Positions 25,345 to 32,729 of a stretch of DNA of 46,603 nucleotides are shown one piece after another. This DNA is from JBMYXZ01 sp049608925. GTDB lineage: Bacteria > Pseudomonadota > Alphaproteobacteria > JAGOMX01. The number at the start of each line of letters is the position of its first letter. Position 1 is the first letter of the stretch. The notes beneath the pieces were generated by a model. That model ran no database searches, was not told the DNA's origin, and saw only the letters and a program-made list of their open reading frames with translations. A program made the position numbers and the translations under genes. The stretch covers positions 1-46,603 of the forward strand of contig JBMYXZ010000002.1 of NCBI GenBank assembly GCA_049608925.1, given 5' to 3'.

Positions 25345-25671
25345 ATGAACCCGAACGACCAAATAACTGTTGATGAACTTGCAACCCTGATGAACTCCGA
25401 CGAAGCCTTTGTGCTGCTTGATGTGCGCACTCCAGGGGAACTGGATGTAGCAAAAATACATCCCTACGTGAATATTCCATTGCAAAATTTAGAAGATAAC
25501 CTTGACCAACTCTCAAAAAATGACAAAATTAGAACATTATGCCACCATGGGGTTCGTAGCCTAAATGCTATGGCAATTTTGCGCAGTCACGGATATAGTG
25601 ATGTGAAAAGTGTCCATGGCGGTATTGATGCTTGGTCACTGACTATCGATACCAGTGTCAAAAGATACTAA
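25345..25671 (+). CDS. Single-domain rhodanese
   Basis: A 108-residue sulfurtransferase-fold protein without a signal peptide. The active-site loop is CHHGVRS, with the persulfide Cys at residue 66. The N-terminal LLDVRTPGEL and the C-terminal VHGGIDAWS are the rhodanese signatures. It lies 9 bases after the methyltransferase and 22 before tolC, apparently in the same operon; such a rhodanese between pcm-like and tolC genes is common in alphaproteobacteria. Sulfur donor and acceptor are unknown. Confidence 0.92.
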   Translation: MNPNDQITVDELATLMNSDEAFVLLDVRTPGELDVAKIHPYVNIPLQNLEDNLDQLSKNDKIRTLCHHGVRSLNAMAILRSHGYSDVKSVHGGIDAWSLTIDTSVKRY

Positions 25672-25693
25672 TAGAAAAGGTAAGGAAACCATT

Positions 25694-27157
25694 ATGAATA
25701 GCCGAAGTTTAGTTTTGAATGTTTTATTTTTGTCAGGCTTACTCTATGGAACATCAGCTGTTGCAGCAGAAACCGCAAACCGCGATGCCGCCAAAGCCTC
25801 ATTCATAGAAGCCCTAGTTGGTGCCTATCACAGCAACAGTGAACTGCGCGCCAAGGTTTATGAGCAGCGCTCTCGTCACGAGCGTGTACCGCAAGCACTT
25901 GCTGGGTTTCGCCCTAATGTGACAGTTAGTGCTGAAACAGGCAGACGTCATGTTGAAAACCAGAACATCACTGGGCCTCCAGCTCTGAAAGCCACACGCT
26001 CTAAGCTTCGTAGCCGTTTCAACCACGAGCCAACATCTGCAACGGCTCAAGTCGAGCAAAACATCTTCTCAGGTGGTCGCGACGTGGCCCAGCTTGCCTC
26101 GGCGGAGCACTTTGTTAATGCAGGTTATTATGACTTTCGCAATCAAGAACAACGCACCCTGCTGGACGCTGTCAGAGCCTACATGGATGTGGTCCTAGGC
26201 ATTTCCTCTGTTGCTTTTAACGAAAGCAACGTGACCTTCTTGAAGTCTCAGGTTGACCTTGTCCGCGCCGAAGCTGCCGTTGGCGAAAAGACTTTAACAG
26301 ATATTTCCGAAGCAGAATCTCGCTTGGCTCAAGGCGAGGCAACATTAAGTGACGCCAAAAAGAATTTAGAGCGCGCTCGTGCGACCTTTAAAAAAGTGAT
26401 TGGCTTTGAAGCTGGGAATATTGAAATCCCCGATGCCGCAGATAATTTGCCTGCATCTGTTGAAGAGAGTGTACAACTAGCGCAGAAAAACAATCCACAG
26501 GTGTTGCAAGCAAAGTATTCTCACAGGCAGGCCAAAAAAGATGTGGATGCAACCAGCGCCCAGCTATTGCCTCGAGTTGATGTAATTGCAGACGCCAGCC
26601 GCAGTCTTGAAAGCTCTAGCCCATCTGACCGTGCTAATACAGCTTCTGCCAGGGTGCGACTGACTGTGCCGCTGTATCAGCGTGGAAGCGTCTATTCTCA
26701 AACACGTGAACGCTCACAACAGGCGTCTCAAGCACGTCACAATCTTGACCAAGCCATCAAGACCGCGATCGAAGCGGCCATTGCAGCCTGGGAAGAACGA
26801 CTTGCTGCGCAAGAAAAAGTCAAAGGCTTCCGCGCACAGGTTAAATTTGCCACAACCAGCCGAGACAAAACTGTTCTGGAAGTTGAAGTTGGTGAAAAGT
26901 CATTCTTCGAGGTTTTACAGAAGCAGTCTAACCTGCTGGAAGCTCAGCTGAACCTAGCACAAGCCGAACGCGACCTAGTTGTTGCGGAATATGGAATCTT
27001 GCAGGCTGTCGGTCGCCTGACTGCCAAAGATCTTGGTTTGAATGTCAATATGTATGACATTGACGGGCATTACAATGAGGTCCGCAACCAATGGTTGGGA
27101 TTTGGTGATGATCTAGCAGATTGGGATATGGGAGAGGACAAAGCGAATGTCTACTAA
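25694..27157 (+). CDS. tolC: TolC family outer-membrane efflux/secretion protein
   Basis: A trimeric outer-membrane channel with a periplasmic alpha-helical tunnel, used by type I secretion and RND/ABC efflux systems. The signal peptide is MNSRSLVLNVLFLSG to AVAA, and two repeated OEP domains follow with long amphipathic coiled helices (for example SQVDLVRAEAAVGEKTLTDI and its later counterpart SRDKTVLEVEVGEKSFFEVL). 487 residues. Start ATG 25694 is preceded by AAGGA; the frame runs upstream to 25655 but that part overlaps the rhodanese. The last codons overlap popZ by 11 bases. No inner-membrane partner is in the window. Confidence 0.93.
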   Translation: MNSRSLVLNVLFLSGLLYGTSAVAAETANRDAAKASFIEALVGAYHSNSELRAKVYEQRSRHERVPQALAGFRPNVTVSAETGRRHVENQNITGPPALKATRSKLRSRFNHEPTSATAQVEQNIFSGGRDVAQLASAEHFVNAGYYDFRNQEQRTLLDAVRAYMDVVLGISSVAFNESNVTFLKSQVDLVRAEAAVGEKTLTDISEAESRLAQGEATLSDAKKNLERARATFKKVIGFEAGNIEIPDAADNLPASVEESVQLAQKNNPQVLQAKYSHRQAKKDVDATSAQLLPRVDVIADASRSLESSSPSDRANTASARVRLTVPLYQRGSVYSQTRERSQQASQARHNLDQAIKTAIEAAIAAWEERLAAQEKVKGFRAQVKFATTSRDKTVLEVEVGEKSFFEVLQKQSNLLEAQLNLAQAERDLVVAEYGILQAVGRLTAKDLGLNVNMYDIDGHYNEVRNQWLGFGDDLADWDMGEDKANVY

Positions 27158-27908
27158 ACCTGCGCCGTCGGAAGAATCGATGAACCAAATTTTGGCCTCG
27201 ATACGCAAGATCATTTCTGAAGATCTTGACAACGTCGAGCAAGAAAGTTCGACAACATCGCAAGTTTTACCATTTCATAAGCCTTCCGCTGTATCATCAG
27301 AACAGACACAGACCGATCCTGATGTGCTTGATTTGACAGACATGCTGGATCAGCAAGGGAATGTGGTCAGCTTAACACCTTACAGGGAGGATATTATGGC
27401 TGAAGACAAAAAAGCTGAAGCTACTGAAGCCGAGGCAGAAGTTAAAGCTGAGGAGACCTCAGCTGAAGACGCCACAATTGAAGACGTAAAAGCCGCAGAG
27501 GTTAAACCAGCAGATGATGACGAGGAACCTCTTGAACTTACTGATTCTGATGTAACTGATTCAGCAGATGCTTTAAAGGAACTAGCCGCAGAAGCTGAGT
27601 CGTCTGCTACGGCAACAGATGACGAGGCTCCCGCAGCGGACGTTTTCAACGAGTCTATAATGTCTCCTGAAACAGTTGCCGAATCCGCAGAGGCTTTTGC
27701 CAACCTAACTAAGCTGAATGATCGGATGAAAGAATCCATCACAAATGAAGCTTTTGGCAAGATGACCGTGGATGACATGATGCGCGAGATCATGCGCCCA
27801 ATCTTGAAAGATTGGCTGGATGCGCACCTACCATCACTGGTAAAATGGCTGGTTGCAGAACAGATCGAGAAACTTGTAAAAGAGCAGAATGATCGCCTGG
27901 CTTCCTAA
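27147..27908 (+). CDS. popZ: PopZ-like polar organizing protein (DUF2497)
   Basis: A scaffolding protein that assembles at cell poles and tethers the chromosome origin in alphaproteobacteria. The N-terminal helix SMNQILASIRKIISED recruits partners, and the conserved C-terminal DUF2497 block (MTVDDMMREIMRPILKDWLD to IEKLVKEQ) drives oligomerisation. Between them lies a highly acidic, Ala/Glu/Asp-rich disordered segment (about residues 85-165), here longer and more acidic than proline-rich in C. crescentus. 253 residues. GGAGAGG precedes the ATG, which lies inside the tolC end. popZ followed by valS is the standard alphaproteobacterial order. Confidence 0.88.
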   Translation: MSTKPAPSEESMNQILASIRKIISEDLDNVEQESSTTSQVLPFHKPSAVSSEQTQTDPDVLDLTDMLDQQGNVVSLTPYREDIMAEDKKAEATEAEAEVKAEETSAEDATIEDVKAAEVKPADDDEEPLELTDSDVTDSADALKELAAEAESSATATDDEAPAADVFNESIMSPETVAESAEAFANLTKLNDRMKESITNEAFGKMTVDDMMREIMRPILKDWLDAHLPSLVKWLVAEQIEKLVKEQNDRLAS

Positions 27909-27935
27909 AAACTTCAACAATATAGTCGAGTAGTA

Positions 27936-30596
27936 ATGTTAGATAAACGTTTTGAACCCAGTAAAGTAGAGTCGTCCATATACACATTTTGGGAAGGGTC
28001 TGGTGCTTTCACACCTGACCTAGACGGCTCTAAGCCTACCTATACCATCATGATGCCACCGCCAAACGTAACAGGCAGCCTACACATAGGCCACGCCCTG
28101 AACCATACGCTGCAGGATATTATCGTCAGGTACAAACGTATGCAGGGGTTTGACGTCCTGTGGCAGCCTGGTACAGATCATGCTGGTATTGCGACTCAAA
28201 GCGTTGTTGAAAAACAAATGGATGGCGAGGGATTGTCTCGGCACGACCTTGGTCGCGAGAAGTTCTTAGAACGCGTGTGGGATTGGAAAGCGCACAGCGG
28301 CGGCACAATCGTCCGCCAGCTCCGCTGTTTGGGCGTTTCGCCGGACTGGACACGTGAACGGTTTACCATGGATGAAGGTCTAAATTTTGCCGTGCGCAAA
28401 GTCTTTGTTCAGCTGTTTAAAGATGGATTGATCTTCCGTGACAAGCGCCTGGTTAACTGGGACCCACACTTGCAAACTGCTATTTCGGATGTTGAGGTTA
28501 AAAACGAAGATCGCAACAGCCACATGTGGCATTTCAAATACCCACTGGAAGATGGCAGCGATACCATTACGATTGCAACCACGCGCCCAGAGACAATGCT
28601 GGGAGACACTGCCGTTGCAGTCCACCCCGAAGACAAAAGATACCAGCACTTGGTTGGAAAGAACATTCGCCTACCGTTGGCTGACCGCCTAATTCCAATC
28701 ATTGCAGATGAATATTCGGATCCTGAAAAAGGCACCGGCGCAGTGAAAATCACACCCGCGCATGACTTTAATGACTTTGACGTAGGTCGTCGCCATAACC
28801 TGGAGATGATCAACATTCTTGACAGCTCTGCCAAACTTAATGACGCTGTGCCAAAAAAATATCAAGGAATGGATCGCTTTGCTGCCCGCAAAAAGATTGT
28901 CGAAGATATGGACGCCGCCGATCTTCTGGTAATGATCGAAGATATTCAAAATACAGTTCCAATTGGTGAGCGTTCCGGCGTCGTTGTTGAACCTTGGCTG
29001 ACTGATCAGTGGTTTGTGGACGCCAAAGTACTTGCTGAGCCTGCATTGGAAGCCGTTAAATCTGGCAAAACAAAATTTATCCCGGGCAACTGGTCAAAGA
29101 CTTACTATAACTGGCTTGAAGATATTCAACCCTGGTGTATTTCGCGGCAATTATGGTGGGGGCACCGCATCCCCGCTTGGTACGGCCCGGATAATCATAT
29201 CTTTGTCGCCATGGATGAGGACGATGCAAAAGCACAAGCCCGCGAGAGATACGGTTCCGACATGGAACTGCGCCAGGATGAAGACGTTCTGGATACATGG
29301 TTTTCATCTGCTCTATGGCCATTTTCTACCCTCGGGTGGCCGGAAGAAACGAAGGAGCTTAATGCTTGCTATCCTGGTGATCTGTTAATCACCGGACATG
29401 ACATTATTTTCTTCTGGGTTGCCCGCATGATGATGATGGGACTGTATTTCAAGCAGGATATTCCTTTTTCAGACGTATACATCACAGCTCTTGTTCGCGA
29501 CTCTAAAGGCCAAAAGATGTCTAAGTCAAAGGGTAACGTTATTGATCCGCTGGACTTTTTGGAAGACTATGGTGCTGATGCTCTGCGTTTTTCTTTATCG
29601 GCACTGGCTGGGCCAGGACGTAGCGTTAACTTCTCCAAGGAGCAAGTGGAAGGCTATCGTAACTTTACCACCAAGATTTGGAATGCCTTTCGTTTTTGTG
29701 AGCATAACGGCGCTTCCTATAACCCTGATTTCAACCCAGACAGCTGCCAAAATCCTATCAACCAGTGGATGGTCAGCGGAGTTTATGCGCTTGGTAAAAA
29801 GGTTGCTCAACATCTGGCAGACTATCGTTATGATGAAGCCAGCCTGGCGTTGTATCACTTTGTCTGGGGAACCTTCTGCGATTGGTATGTCGAGCTGATC
29901 AAACCTATTCTGCAGTCGGAAGATGCTGGCGAACGTGATGAAACGCGACAAGCTGCTATGTGGGGGCTGGTGCAGATCTTGCACTTGTTACACCCATTCA
30001 TGCCGTTTATCACGGAAGAACTCTGGCAGCATGTGACCGAGGGTAAAGCAGGGTTGCTGATGACTGCGCGTTGGCCAGCCTATGCGACAATAGATGCTGA
30101 TATAGCAGTTGACGAAAAAGCTCTGGAAGAAGTTGAATGGGCCATCCAGCTGATCAGTGAAATCCGCACGACCAGGTCAGAGCTGAATATCCCAGCAGGT
30201 AGCAAACTGAATATGTTCATTGCTGAAATGCCGGATGCTTTTCAGTCGTATCTTCAGGACTTACAACCGATTATCGAGCGCATGGCACGCCTGGCCGAAA
30301 TTCACCCTGCCCCCTCTGAAATACCGGACGGTACCGTTCAGATCGTCGTCAGTGAAACATCAGTGATGCTCGATGTTGGTGGATCAATCAACATCGAGGA
30401 AGAGCGCAAACGCTTAGAATCATCCCTTGCTGATGTAAACAGCGAGCTGATAAAATTAGACAAAAAGTTGTCGCAACAAGACTTTTTGGATAAGGCACCA
30501 GCTGATATCATTGCCAAGAATAAAGCAAGGCGGGAAGAAGCCGCTGCTGCAGTGCAAAAGCTAGAGTCAGCATTAAGGCAAATTTCAGGGGCGTAA
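27936..30596 (+). CDS. valS: Valyl-tRNA synthetase
   Basis: Charges tRNA-Val and edits misactivated threonine. A class I enzyme with HIGH at residues 50-53 (PPPNVTGSLHIGH) and KMSKS at 527-531. The CP1 editing domain between them includes TTRPETMLGDTAVAVHP. An anticodon-binding helical domain and a C-terminal coiled coil (ERKRLESSLADVNSELIKLD) complete it. 886 residues is usual for this class. The distance from popZ is 27 bases. Nothing is missing or altered in the motifs. Confidence 0.98.
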   Translation: MLDKRFEPSKVESSIYTFWEGSGAFTPDLDGSKPTYTIMMPPPNVTGSLHIGHALNHTLQDIIVRYKRMQGFDVLWQPGTDHAGIATQSVVEKQMDGEGLSRHDLGREKFLERVWDWKAHSGGTIVRQLRCLGVSPDWTRERFTMDEGLNFAVRKVFVQLFKDGLIFRDKRLVNWDPHLQTAISDVEVKNEDRNSHMWHFKYPLEDGSDTITIATTRPETMLGDTAVAVHPEDKRYQHLVGKNIRLPLADRLIPIIADEYSDPEKGTGAVKITPAHDFNDFDVGRRHNLEMINILDSSAKLNDAVPKKYQGMDRFAARKKIVEDMDAADLLVMIEDIQNTVPIGERSGVVVEPWLTDQWFVDAKVLAEPALEAVKSGKTKFIPGNWSKTYYNWLEDIQPWCISRQLWWGHRIPAWYGPDNHIFVAMDEDDAKAQARERYGSDMELRQDEDVLDTWFSSALWPFSTLGWPEETKELNACYPGDLLITGHDIIFFWVARMMMMGLYFKQDIPFSDVYITALVRDSKGQKMSKSKGNVIDPLDFLEDYGADALRFSLSALAGPGRSVNFSKEQVEGYRNFTTKIWNAFRFCEHNGASYNPDFNPDSCQNPINQWMVSGVYALGKKVAQHLADYRYDEASLALYHFVWGTFCDWYVELIKPILQSEDAGERDETRQAAMWGLVQILHLLHPFMPFITEELWQHVTEGKAGLLMTARWPAYATIDADIAVDEKALEEVEWAIQLISEIRTTRSELNIPAGSKLNMFIAEMPDAFQSYLQDLQPIIERMARLAEIHPAPSEIPDGTVQIVVSETSVMLDVGGSINIEEERKRLESSLADVNSELIKLDKKLSQQDFLDKAPADIIAKNKARREEAAAAVQKLESALRQISGA

Positions 30597-30625
30597 GCTG
30601 CTTGCTAAGCAACGGGATATGGAAC

Positions 30626-31231
30626 ATGATGAAAATACTGACGCTTTTGATTTGCTGTATATGTTTTGAGGCAACTGCAAGCGATATCCAGGATACCAGA
30701 CAACCAAAACATATGACGATATCAATGATTTCTGAATTTGCTGATTATGTGGGAAAAGTTCGCAAGGAAAATTCCTCTATCCCAGGTGCTAACTTCTGGG
30801 TACTCATAGATCTGTGTGAATTTACCGCACATATGGGCCAAACAACCCCCATGAACGGGCGAAAAACTATCGAGGCTTTGAACGAAATAAAAGACATGAA
30901 AATTGTCATGCTATACCTAACTGCCCGTACGTATGATGAGAAAGTCTGCGAGAATGAGTCAGCAGAGATTAACTCCAAAATATGTGACGTAAGCGACCGT
31001 ACCATTACGGGAGTTGAGATGGAAAGCCTGGTCAACGGGGTCTTATACTGCGGCTTCAAAAAAAAGCCTGTGATGCTTATGGAACTTATAGGCAAGCTCG
31101 AGGAGGAGAAAAAACCCAAATGTATTGTATTCGGTGATGATGCAAAGATACATATAGAAGACTTTCAAAAGCATACGTTAGGCAAAATCTCCTATCTAGC
31201 GCATATGCCTGTGGTACCGAAAACTTACTAA
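30626..31231 (+). CDS. DUF2608-like secreted HAD-fold protein
   Basis: A 201-residue protein with a signal peptide (MMKILTLLICCICFEATA before SDIQ). The mature part follows the DUF2608 pattern found in several intracellular bacteria: FWVLIDLCEF where HAD phosphatases have DxDxT, then LYLTART (motif II Thr) and a late CIVFGDDAKIH (motif IV acidic pair). The second Asp of motif I is replaced by Cys, so classical HAD phosphatase chemistry is doubtful. I used ATG 30626; a TTG at 30602 directly after valS would precede the signal peptide. Secretion plus this family suggests a periplasmic or host-directed role, but that is inference. Confidence 0.65.
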   Translation: MMKILTLLICCICFEATASDIQDTRQPKHMTISMISEFADYVGKVRKENSSIPGANFWVLIDLCEFTAHMGQTTPMNGRKTIEALNEIKDMKIVMLYLTARTYDEKVCENESAEINSKICDVSDRTITGVEMESLVNGVLYCGFKKKPVMLMELIGKLEEEKKPKCIVFGDDAKIHIEDFQKHTLGKISYLAHMPVVPKTY

Positions 31232-31264
31232 AAATTTATGATGTATCAGTGATGGGGTTTAATC

Positions 31265-31501
31265 TTAAAGAAATCTTTTCAGTGCAACAGCTTTTCCGGA
31301 ACCTGTTTTAAAATATTTTTCCAATGCTAATGCTTTTTCCTTGGTTTCAACTGCAATATAACTTTTCAGCTTCGCAGGTAAAAAACTCTTAGTGGCTTGT
31401 ACTTGGCCATCATTATGCGCGTTAATTCGTTGTTTTAGGCTACTGCTAAAACCTACGTAAATATTGTTATTTGATAATTCTAGAAAATATACGTAATACA
31501 T
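31265..31501 (-). CDS. Small GIY-YIG nuclease-domain protein
   Basis: A 78-residue stand-alone GIY-YIG domain: MYYVYFLEL and NIYVGFSS replace the two eponymous strands, and LKQRINAHN supplies the catalytic Arg and the following His-Asn. The C-terminal LEKYFKTGSGKAVALKRF is typical of the UPF0213-like branch. Its biological role is unknown; related genes often behave like dispersed accessory elements. The start codon forms the first three bases of an 85-bp repeat that occurs again 213 bases upstream. AGGGAGG lies about 15 bases before the ATG, rather far for a ribosome binding site. Confidence 0.82.
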   Translation of the reverse strand: MYYVYFLELSNNNIYVGFSSSLKQRINAHNDGQVQATKSFLPAKLKSYIAVETKEKALALEKYFKTGSGKAVALKRFL

Positions 31502-31583
31502 ACTTTCAACAACAGCCTCCCTACGCCTTTAAAAAGGCTTCGGGAGACACTCCTAGTTCTACCTCGCTTCTGGCTTGCCGCCC
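31499..31583 (-). repeat. 85-bp direct repeat, copy A (adjoins the GIY-YIG start codon)
   Basis: From the GIY-YIG start codon outward, 85 bases are repeated at 31712-31796 with two substitutions. The unit contains a hairpin (CTCCC/GGGAG around GCCTTT/AAAGGC). In copy B the CTCCC arm is CTCCT, which keeps pairing as G-U in RNA. Confidence 0.95.
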
Positions 31584-31718
31584 ATAGTTAGACCTGTCTA
31601 ACGAAGCTTTAGCGTAGTTCGACCTGTCTAACGAAGCTTTAGCGTAGTTCGACCTGTCTAACGAAGCTTTAGCGTAGTTAGAAGAATGTAGGCTCTTACA
31701 AAAAAAGAGGTCATACTT
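31521..31718 (-). pseudogene. Open frame across the repeats, without a start codon, repeat-derived
   Basis: One minus-strand frame stays open for 65 codons through both the tandem array and the 85-bp repeat copy A. It contains three copies of a decapeptide (NYAKASLDRS) and ends with GRQARSEVELGVSPEAFLKA before TAG. The same ending and stop occur in copy B. The single differences between tandem units (TCT/TCG) and between the 85-bp copies (AGC/AGT, CCC/CCT) are all synonymous third-position changes in this frame. No usable start codon exists, so it is not an intact gene now. It may descend from the end of a coding repeat; the sample of three changes is small. Confidence 0.35.
31585..31674. repeat. 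Tandem repeat, three 30-bp units
   Basis: Three units of 30 bases beginning TAGTTAGACC (unit 1) or TAGTTCGACC (units 2 and 3), otherwise identical, with no spacer. The unit length is a multiple of three and encodes a decapeptide on the minus strand. Confidence 0.95.
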
Positions 31719-31796
31719 TCAACAACAGCCTCCCTACGCCTTTAAAAAGGCTTCAGGAGACACTCCTAGTTCTACCTCACTTCTGGCTTGCCGCCC
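31712..31796 (-). repeat. 85-bp direct repeat, copy B
   Basis: Second copy of the unit at 31499-31583, located between the tandem array and tRNA-Ser. It ends in the same ATG, but here the ATG opens only an 18-codon frame (MTSFFVRAYILLTTLKLR), not a GIY-YIG domain. Confidence 0.95.
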
Positions 31797-31816
31797 GAAG
31801 TTCGCAGAACGTAGGG

Positions 31817-31908
31817 TGGCGGAGAGAGAGGGATTCGAACCCTCGATACGGGTTACCCCGTATAACGATTTAGCAAACCGTCGCCTTCAGCCACTCGGCC
31901 ACCTCTCC
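31817..31908 (-). tRNA. tRNA-Ser (anticodon GCT)
   Basis: The minus strand folds as a 92-nt class II tRNA with encoded CCA. The acceptor is GGAGAGG/TCTCTCC, the anticodon loop is TTGCTAA (GCT, reading AGC and AGU), a long variable arm (TTATACGGG... CCCGTAT) is present, and the T loop is TTCGAAT. Its 3' end lies 20 bases from repeat copy B, a typical place for integration of accessory DNA. Confidence 0.96.
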
Positions 31909-31995
31909 GGAAAGGACATAGGGATAAGTACCTTAACTTACCCCTACCTGTCAATAACTAGCACACCTAAAAAACTGGTATTTGCATGCCTTATC

Positions 31996-32019
31996 ACCCC
32001 CTGCATCATTGCAGGGGGT
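31996..32019. terminator. Strong hairpin after the frameshifted remnant
   Basis: ACCCCCTGCA and TGCAGGGGGT form a perfect 10-bp stem around TCAT. On the minus strand it lies 8 bases after the stop codon of the remnant at 32027-32313, so it may be that gene's old terminator. There is no T run, so efficiency is uncertain. Confidence 0.5.
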
Positions 32020-32026
32020 AACTTGC

Positions 32027-32313
32027 CTACCTTTCTTTCAGCCATTTTTTGGCAGCTTCACTAACACGATCATCTTCTAGGGCCACTGCAACCAGCTCTT
32101 TTTTGGGCTGCTCATAGTCACCGTACATTTCGTGAAGAATCTGCTGCCATGCTTACCTTGCTTCATACCCTTTTCCCGAAGCGTTTTTTTCAAGTTCGCA
32201 CGTTCATCACCATAAAGCCCGCCAATTAGATCATTGACCTTAAGTGCTATCTCAATACCCAGATCACTTTTGTCCTCCTGAAAGCTACCCTGGGGTATAT
32301 AGCAGCTATAGGG
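32027..32313 (-). pseudogene. Frameshifted, 5'-truncated remnant of an unknown gene
   Basis: The minus strand reads PQGSFQEDKSDLGIEIALKV, then a NDLIGGLYGDERANLKKTLR segment and EKGMKQGK in one frame. It continues after a one-base shift near 32151 as WQQILHEMYGDYEQPKKELV, then AVALEDDRVSEAAKKWLKER and a stop. Both halves have coding character (charged, helical), and each frame is blocked where the other takes over. The open part has no start codon: a TGA precedes it at 32314-32316. I do not recognise the family. It lies between tRNA-Ser and hipBA, and fills most of the about 500-base stretch there. Confidence 0.55.
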
Positions 32314-32358
32314 TCAAGAAATAATTTCAACAAACATTTCCTAAGTCACCCAAAACCA

Positions 32359-32387
32359 TTGCCAATCATGATAACAGATATTATAAT
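32359..32387 (+). promoter_or_regulatory. hipBA promoter
   Basis: TTGCCA (32359-32364, one mismatch to TTGACA), a 17-base spacer and a perfect TATAAT (32382-32387). The start of transcription would be near 32394, 33 bases ahead of the hipB ATG. Confidence 0.75.
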
Positions 32388-32395
32388 ATACACAA

Positions 32396-32413
32396 TATCC
32401 GTTATATAGGATT
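32396..32413 (+). promoter_or_regulatory. HipB-type operator
   Basis: TATCC, eight bases, then GGATT. The known E. coli HipB operator is TATCC-N8-GGATA, so nine of ten specified bases agree. It sits 9 bases after the -10 box, at or just after the transcription start, where HipB binding would block RNA polymerase. I see one site; E. coli has four. Confidence 0.75.
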
Positions 32414-32426
32414 TATAGATACTATT

Positions 32427-32729
32427 ATGTCTTTTGAGATAAAGTCGCCGCATGATGTTGCCCAGGAACTAGCAACCCGCATGCGCGCACTAAGGCTTAA
32501 CCGCAACTGGAGCCAAATGACACTTTCGAAAAGATCAGGTGTCAGTTATGGGACGTTGAAAAAGTTTGAAGCTAGCGGCAAAATATCTCTCGAGTCCTTT
32601 TTAAAATTGGCGTTCGCCCTGGATATCCTGAAAGAGTTCAATAATATCTTTCAGCCATCTGATGATAAATTACCGGACACACTGGATGAATTGCTTGTGG
32701 ATAATACTAGGAAAAGAGGTCAGGAATGA
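32427..32729 (+). CDS. hipB: HipB-like antitoxin, XRE-type repressor
   Basis: A 100-residue Cro/CI-type helix-turn-helix protein. The HTH spans about residues 30-60 (WSQMTLSKRSGVSYGTLKKF). As in HipB it should bind its own operator and neutralise the HipA kinase. The C-terminal tail (DTLDELLVDNTRKRGQE) is probably flexible. Its stop overlaps the hipA start by ATGA, so the two are coupled. A near-consensus promoter and a TATCC-N8-GGAT(T) site lie directly upstream, which supports autoregulation. Confidence 0.88.
   Translation: MSFEIKSPHDVAQELATRMRALRLNRNWSQMTLSKRSGVSYGTLKKFEASGKISLESFLKLAFALDILKEFNNIFQPSDDKLPDTLDELLVDNTRKRGQE

Noticed and set aside
27380..27793. Minus-strand Ser/Ala-rich open frame
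   Set aside because: It is the antisense shadow of the acidic Glu/Ala-rich middle of popZ.
31585..31674. Possible CRISPR array
   Set aside because: The three 30-base units are directly adjacent with no spacers, the unit encodes an in-frame decapeptide, and no cas gene is near.
31816..32064. Plus-strand open frame beginning MAEREGFEPS
   Set aside because: It reads through tRNA-Ser antisense and the following hairpin; this is a common false ORF over tRNA-Ser genes.
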